A DNA stretch of 64,000 nucleotides, taken from contig NW_027331355.1 in the NCBI RefSeq assembly GCF_022965805.1, positions 434,001 through 498,000 on the forward strand. The letters are read 5' to 3'. Both the position numbers and the translations under genes were made by a program. Shown here piece after piece: positions 59,750 to 64,000 of this stretch (position 1 is the stretch's first letter; every line of letters starts with the position of its first letter). Below the pieces are notes generated by a model. It was not told where the DNA came from. It searched no databases and saw nothing but the letters and a program-made list of their open reading frames with translations. Source of the DNA: Primulina eburnea (taxonomy: Eukaryota; Streptophyta; Magnoliopsida; Lamiales; Gesneriaceae).

Positions 59750-60878
59750 AAAACAGTTTGAATGCAGTAGTTAATCAGTTAAATACACGAGATATGTTTA
59801 TGGATGTTCGGAGACTTCAACTGCTCCTACGTCACCCCTTCTATCTCCACGGATAGGATCCACTAGATGACTTTGCTTTATACAACTACTTGTACAAACC
59901 CACTCAGCTAGGTTACCCATTGCCTAAACTGAACTCCTAGCTACGACTGAAGGCAGCACCTTCTAGCCAACACTTCTTTAATGTCTTTGTGTCAAAGACT
60001 ACGTACACAAGTTTAACGTCTTTGTGCAAGACTGTTTTTGGGTGATGAGAGGGTTTGTGTGTATGAGAACTAAACAAGGTTGTTCTCACACACTGAGGGA
60101 AATATGCTTCTAATCTAAGCTGATATATCTGTGAAGAGATCCCTCGAATGGGCTGAATGCTTCTCTCAAGCTGATATAACTTTGAAGCGTGCCCTTCTCT
60201 ATTTTTCTTGGGTTATCTTCTTGTTATGTTCTACTGAGTCTTCACTGATCTCTTCCTTATATAGGCGAAAAAACTGATCGTACAGTGAAACTCAATTATT
60301 GTATCCGTTGCATTTGAATCGGCTTCTTGGACTTTTTGTCTCGACTTTTCGACTGCCCTTTTGAAGCGTTTTGTCTTTAATGCTCTGATGCAACGTCCAT
60401 TATTGTCCCTTGACTGTATAATGGCTTTGTACCTTCACGTACAACTGGAATCCACTTGAAAGAGTTTGTCTTCATCCATAACTGAACGATTCTAACTGAT
60501 GCTTCGAACTGGTCAGTTGAACTGATCTTTCAGTTGGGCTGGTGAAATCAATTGACTTGTCAGTGGAACTGATTTCACACTTCGTTCAGTTGGACTGATC
60601 AGCTGGGTTTATTTATCAGTTGAACACTCCTTCGTCTGGCCAGGCTTCTGAGGTTTTCCTGCTGAATCACCTATCAACTGGACAATCAGCTGGACTGCTC
60701 AATAGACGTAACCAGTTAGACTGATTCATTTTGTGCGATCAGTTGGTTCTTCAGTTTTGCGATGTAAACATCTCGTGAGTGATCCTAGATGATGCACACT
60801 AAGGTAGATCATTAGTAACACAATTAACAAGTTTTGTTATCTTCAAAATCAAGATTGCGAACTTGAAAAGTTCCAACA
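59750..60878 (-). repeat. Solo LTR L, main segment
   Basis: This is the promoter half of LTR L. On the minus strand it starts TGTTGGAACTTTTC at 60878. Dyad words such as CAGTTGAACTG, CAGTTGGACTG and gatcagctgg cluster at 60490-60745. A clear TATA box, CCTATATAA (60265-60257, minus), follows about 230 bp downstream. The target copy TCATC is at 60879-60883. With its other pieces LTR L totals about 1.4 kb, and no internal domain is present. Confidence 0.8.
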
Positions 60879-60883
60879 TCATC

Positions 60884-61700
60884 CTTGAACATCTTGTCCC
60901 TACACGAGAAAATGTAAACATAATTTTTCTCGGTCAATAAAAAGAAGAAAGATTGGGAGATCCCCGACCCTACCTTATTCTCTCCTCTATCTTGACCCAT
61001 TTTCGACAGAAACATAAGTGACATAAAATATCATCATGTACTAGGATGGTAGTTCTAAAGAATTTGACAAACATGGTAACTAAAAAAAATTTGATCTTGG
61101 GCTCAGGTTTAAAAGGATATGGAGACCAAACCTCGATCTTGTCTTTCAGATTCATGTCACAAGTCCAAGGCTCAGTCACACAGGCTCAGACGTAAAAGAA
61201 TCGGTTAGGCCACCCCTTATGGGGAGATGGGTTGCCTCCTAGAAACTTATGCTCGACTTTTGGGTTGATATAAAATTTACCCGGACCTATCCTCTTGATA
61301 TGTACAAATCTAAGGAGAAGACCTATGGAAACCTACATATTGAAATATTTAAAAATAAACTAAGGATAGAAAGTAGAGTAGGATTTCAGGAGGAGTTGGC
61401 TCGGCGAAATGTCATAGTACTCGCACATTTTTTGGATAGTTTTGGGGAATGAAATTTGGAGATCCATATCTATTTGGTCAATATAAAAGGCGTGGTAGTC
61501 AAGAGGTGGGCAATTTGGTCAAATTTTCTATGATTGAGGTAAGACCCGGCCACCTCATACCATTTCAACCTCATTTTTCTCTTTAAATGTTGTTTTATGG
61601 CCTGAATGGTTTTAAGCCTATGCCTATGCTCAATATCCTGACCAGAGTTCGAGACATCCTCAGAACCCGAAAAGCTAGAATTTGGGTTGGCGATATATGT
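60884..61700 (-). pseudogene. Antisense accessory ORF of element M, N-terminal part
   Basis: The minus strand reads GGNPSPHKGWPNRFFYV (about 61195-61245), then EPWTCDMNLKDK, and later DKMFKDD at the TCATC junction (60879), where copy 2 continues at 22439. The W-x-x-x-FF motif with a following tryptophan resembles the conserved part of antisense extra ORFs in Tat-lineage elements, as I recall them. Frame changes near 61080 and stops break it. The exact start cannot be set. Its function is not known to me. Confidence 0.55.
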
Positions 61701-62204
61701 CGTTACCTATAGGGGTATCTACTCCCTCAATTCGATGGGCGTCTACCTCCTGGGCTAATTCCTGAATTATTCTAAGGTTAGGACTCGACGTGATAAAGTT
61801 ATAAGGCTACGAGTTAACTTACTGAGGATTAAATGGTAGCTGGAATAGAAATTTCTGGTCGGAAGGTGACTAGTGAATTGGAAAGAGTAACGTCATGGAG
61901 GTGAGAATGTGACAAGGACGGGAAAGACTTGTATGTTTATAGGCGGACTCACATGATTGCAACAGTACGATCTGAAGCAATATGAAAATCTACATTCGAG
62001 CTTGAAACTAAACTCGTCGCCTTGGGAATCTGAACAGGGCCTTAACCATGACTATCCACGTGTATCGAACGGTCGAAAATAGAAGTCACGCAGATTGAGG
62101 TTTTATCCACGTGGATCCTAATCCTAGCCATTTGTAACCCTCCACTTTGACGATCTAGATGTGAGCCAAGGAAATTGAGAGCCTAGATAAGCATTTGGGT
62201 TGGC
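61701..62204. other. Region between antisense ORF and element K
   Basis: I see no gene or repeat here. It would be the promoter side of the antisense ORF of M or its 3' end. Short phrases ccacgtggatcc and ctatccacgtg (62060-62120) contain two CACGTG E/G-box cores, but nothing else supports a promoter. Confidence 0.4.
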
Positions 62205-63683
62205 TGATAGGACTCGTTTTTACGTGTTTTTAGTGTTGGTTTTGAGTCGCATTCATGCATCATATTAGTTTGTTTAGTTTAATTTAGCATTCATTTAGCA
62301 TTATTTAGCATTTGGCTGATCTCGTGTATTTTGTGGTTGTTTTGTAGGAAGTGGACCAAAAAGTGGGATTTTATTTGCATAGCATCGAAGAGGTCTCGCT
62401 AGGGCGGTCAAAAGTGACCGCCCCAGCGAGCATATTGGCCCAGCCGAGGAGTTTCTGCGCGAGTCATTCGCTAGGGCGGTCAAAAATGACCGCCCCAGCG
62501 AATCCATCGATGTGAACGAGAATATTTTGCGCGAAGCTCTCGCTAGGGCGGTCAAAAGTGACCGCCCCAGCGAGACCAAAGACACGGCCAGGAATTTTAA
62601 TTCGAGAATCACTCGCCCCAGCGGACAATCCTGACCGCCCTAGCGAGCGACGCAATCCGGGAAGATTTGTTTCCAAGTTTTGTGGACTTTATCTTAGACC
62701 ATAACCTAATACACGAGAGAGGCGCCGATTTGGAGACTATTCTGATATTTTCCATCACTTTTCTTGGGAGGAAGGCTAGGAGCAAGAGAGACTTTCGAAG
62801 AACTCGAGAATTCCAAGCGTCGCAGCCGTCATCCATCGTCAACCTTAGTAATTTAATTATTCAGTTTTTATTTCTTGCATAGATTGTTGATTTTTATTAT
62901 GAATTTTGTTGGCTAAACTCTATATTTGTTGGGATTTGAGGGGATCCTACCCCGTACTCGTTGTTTAACATTATTTATCGACGTTTTTATGAGTGATTTG
63001 TTTATGCTTTTGTGCTTTCTCATTTCAATTGAAGTCTAGCTAACTTCCTTTGATTATTTCATGTTGTTAATGATTTCGATAGAATAATTGACAATAGGAT
63101 CGAATAGCATAGACCACGGATTTACAATTTTAGTAGATATACGGAATTGGGTACGTGTCGATAGTGATAATTCACCCGGATGAAAGCTAGCGGATTCCAT
63201 AGAACGTAATGCAATCGTGAACTGTTAAATAATTGAGGATACTTGATTACTGCATGTTTATGATTAGTATTAATATAGCTCGACAGAGTATATTAATTAG
63301 TCTAGGGAATTCCGTCGAATGCACGAGTAAAAGTCGAGTATAATTATTTGAACACGAGCGGTAGGTGAACTGATAATTCCCAACAAATTCGCTTCTCATT
63401 TGATTTACATCCAATTTAATCATTGATTTCTTGATTATTTGTTCTTGCATTTTAATCATTTTAGTTATTAAATTCACTTTAGTTTAATCACCAACTCAAT
63501 CTATCGTTGCTAAAGAAATTGAAGTGAAAATAAGAATAGTGTAACGCAGTTCTTGTGGATCGATACTCGTATTCACTTACGTTTATTATAACTTGACTAT
63601 CGTGCACTTGCGATATTTTAAATCGAGCTTTCATTTATAAAATAAATTTTGGAACTATTCACTGTGCAAGTTTTGCTCGATCA
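62205..63683 (+). repeat. Element K 5' LTR (Athila-like)
   Basis: It starts TGATAGGACTCG and ends CTCGATCA, with matching TGAT/ATCA ends, and is followed six bases later by a tRNA-Asp primer site. It contains a 72 bp periodic series of hairpins (62395-62647). The other LTR is beyond the window, so the boundaries are inferred from one copy. Confidence 0.8.
62395..62647 (+). repeat. Four hairpin units with 72 bp period in element K LTR
   Basis: Units start at 62395, 62467, 62539 and 62612. The first three are 36 bp inverted repeats: cgctagggcggtca, a 4 base loop (aaag or aaaa), then tgaccgccccagcg. The arms pair over 14 bases with one mismatch. The fourth unit keeps both arm types but has the left arm in the other orientation and a longer centre. 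The spacers between units are not conserved. Confidence 0.92.
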
Positions 63684-63689
63684 AGTTTT

Positions 63690-63707
63690 TGGCGCCGTTG
63701 CCGGGGA
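63690..63707 (+). other. Element K primer binding site, tRNA-Asp
   Basis: TGGCGCCGTTGCCGGGGA matches the complement of the 3' end of plant tRNA-Asp including CCA over 18 bases. This primer is typical of Athila/Tat elements. Confidence 0.93.
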
Positions 63708-63810
63708 CTGTTGATTCACAATTTTTCTATTTTTCATTTAAATTCTTTAGTATTATTTATTTTATTGTTAGTTGATACTCCTATTCTGTTGCAGATTTTT
63801 CTTGTGGTGC

Positions 63811-64000
63811 ATGCGAAGATCACTCGAAGTTAAGCTTGAGCCTTTTGACCCTGAGATCGAACGCACTGCTAGACGCCGAAGACAACAGCAAAGACTCAAG
63901 GAACAAATGGATAGGCACGAACAAGAGCAGGAGGCGGACCGCCAAAATGAGAGACGGATTGAGATGCCACGCCGTATACCGATGATGGATTATGCACAAC
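63811..64000 (+). CDS. Element K gag, N-terminal part, cut by the window
   Basis: ATG at 63811 opens a frame that stays open to the window end (63 codons). It starts MRRSLEVKLEPFDPEIERT, then a highly charged Arg/Gln/Glu-rich helix, and ends near MMDYAQ. The FDPEIERT motif and a later DYA motif are usual near the N-terminus of Athila gag. A 3' splice-like TTCTGTTGCAG precedes it at 63784-63794, so a leader intron is possible. Whether the gene is intact cannot be judged. Confidence 0.75.
   Translation, partial: MRRSLEVKLEPFDPEIERTARRRRQQQRLKEQMDRHEQEQEADRQNERRIEMPRRIPMMDYAQ

Noticed and set aside
62060..62120. CACGTG boxes as a plant promoter
   Set aside because: Two six-base words alone are expected by chance, and no TATA box or gene follows in a clear position.
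62395..62647. CRISPR-like array with regular repeats and spacers
   Set aside because: The repeats are hairpins inside an LTR next to a tRNA-Asp primer site and a plant retrotransposon gag. There are only four units and the setting is eukaryotic.

Overview
The window looks like nuclear DNA of a flowering plant, probably a eudicot, and consists almost entirely of LTR retrotransposons nested inside one another. The evidence is repeated Ty3/gypsy (chromovirus, Tat and Athila-like) proteins, primer binding sites matching plant initiator-Met and Asp tRNAs, a Cassandra-type LTR with its 5S rRNA-derived domain, and no intron-exon gene of ordinary cellular function. The species cannot be named from the sequence. 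I found no host gene.

Layout, left to right. 1-1658 is the 5' end of a minus-strand element (A) sitting in the reverse transcriptase of a decayed minus-strand element (E, to 6939), which itself sits in an LTR of a third minus-strand element (F). F survives as a partial LTR (6940-8103), an integrase/chromodomain pseudogene (8104-9315) and a second partial LTR (about 17041-18597). Between these lies a Cassandra fragment split by a plus-strand element (G, 9621-16942, target duplication CATGT). 18598-22439 holds the 3' part of an old plus-strand Tat-like element (M): integrase remnant, a tandem array of about 54 bp units, and two copies of an antisense accessory ORF. M continues at 60879-62204.

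M is split at 22439/60879 by a solo LTR (L, duplication TCATC). L is split twice: by a CRM-like element (I, 22655-34693, carrying element H at 26371-32059) and by a large non-coding element (B, 34771-59749, duplication AAAAC). B in turn carries element C in its 5' LTR (37483-46275, CTTGA), a solo LTR J inside its primer binding site (46438-48308, GTTGG), and element D in its 3' LTR (52244-59553, CGAAT). After M, an Athila-like element (K) starts at 62205 and runs off the window.

Only element D has an uninterrupted gag-pol frame (1475 codons). Its LTRs differ by two substitutions plus one 19 bp repeat unit, so it is the youngest insertion and the only one here that could plausibly still move by itself. 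All other coding regions carry stops, frameshifts or deletions.

The most interesting pattern is regulatory. Seven LTR types (C, D, E, I, J, K, L) each carry a cluster of short GC-rich or dyad-symmetric repeats; wherever a TATA-like box can be seen, the cluster lies just upstream of it. The motif differs between families, except that E and I, from different clades, share the same repeat module. A second shared signal is a near-palindrome (core ATTTCGAGGACGAAAT) just before the polypurine tract in six elements, including the non-coding element B. A third is a likely 176 nt GT-AG intron between gag and protease in element E.
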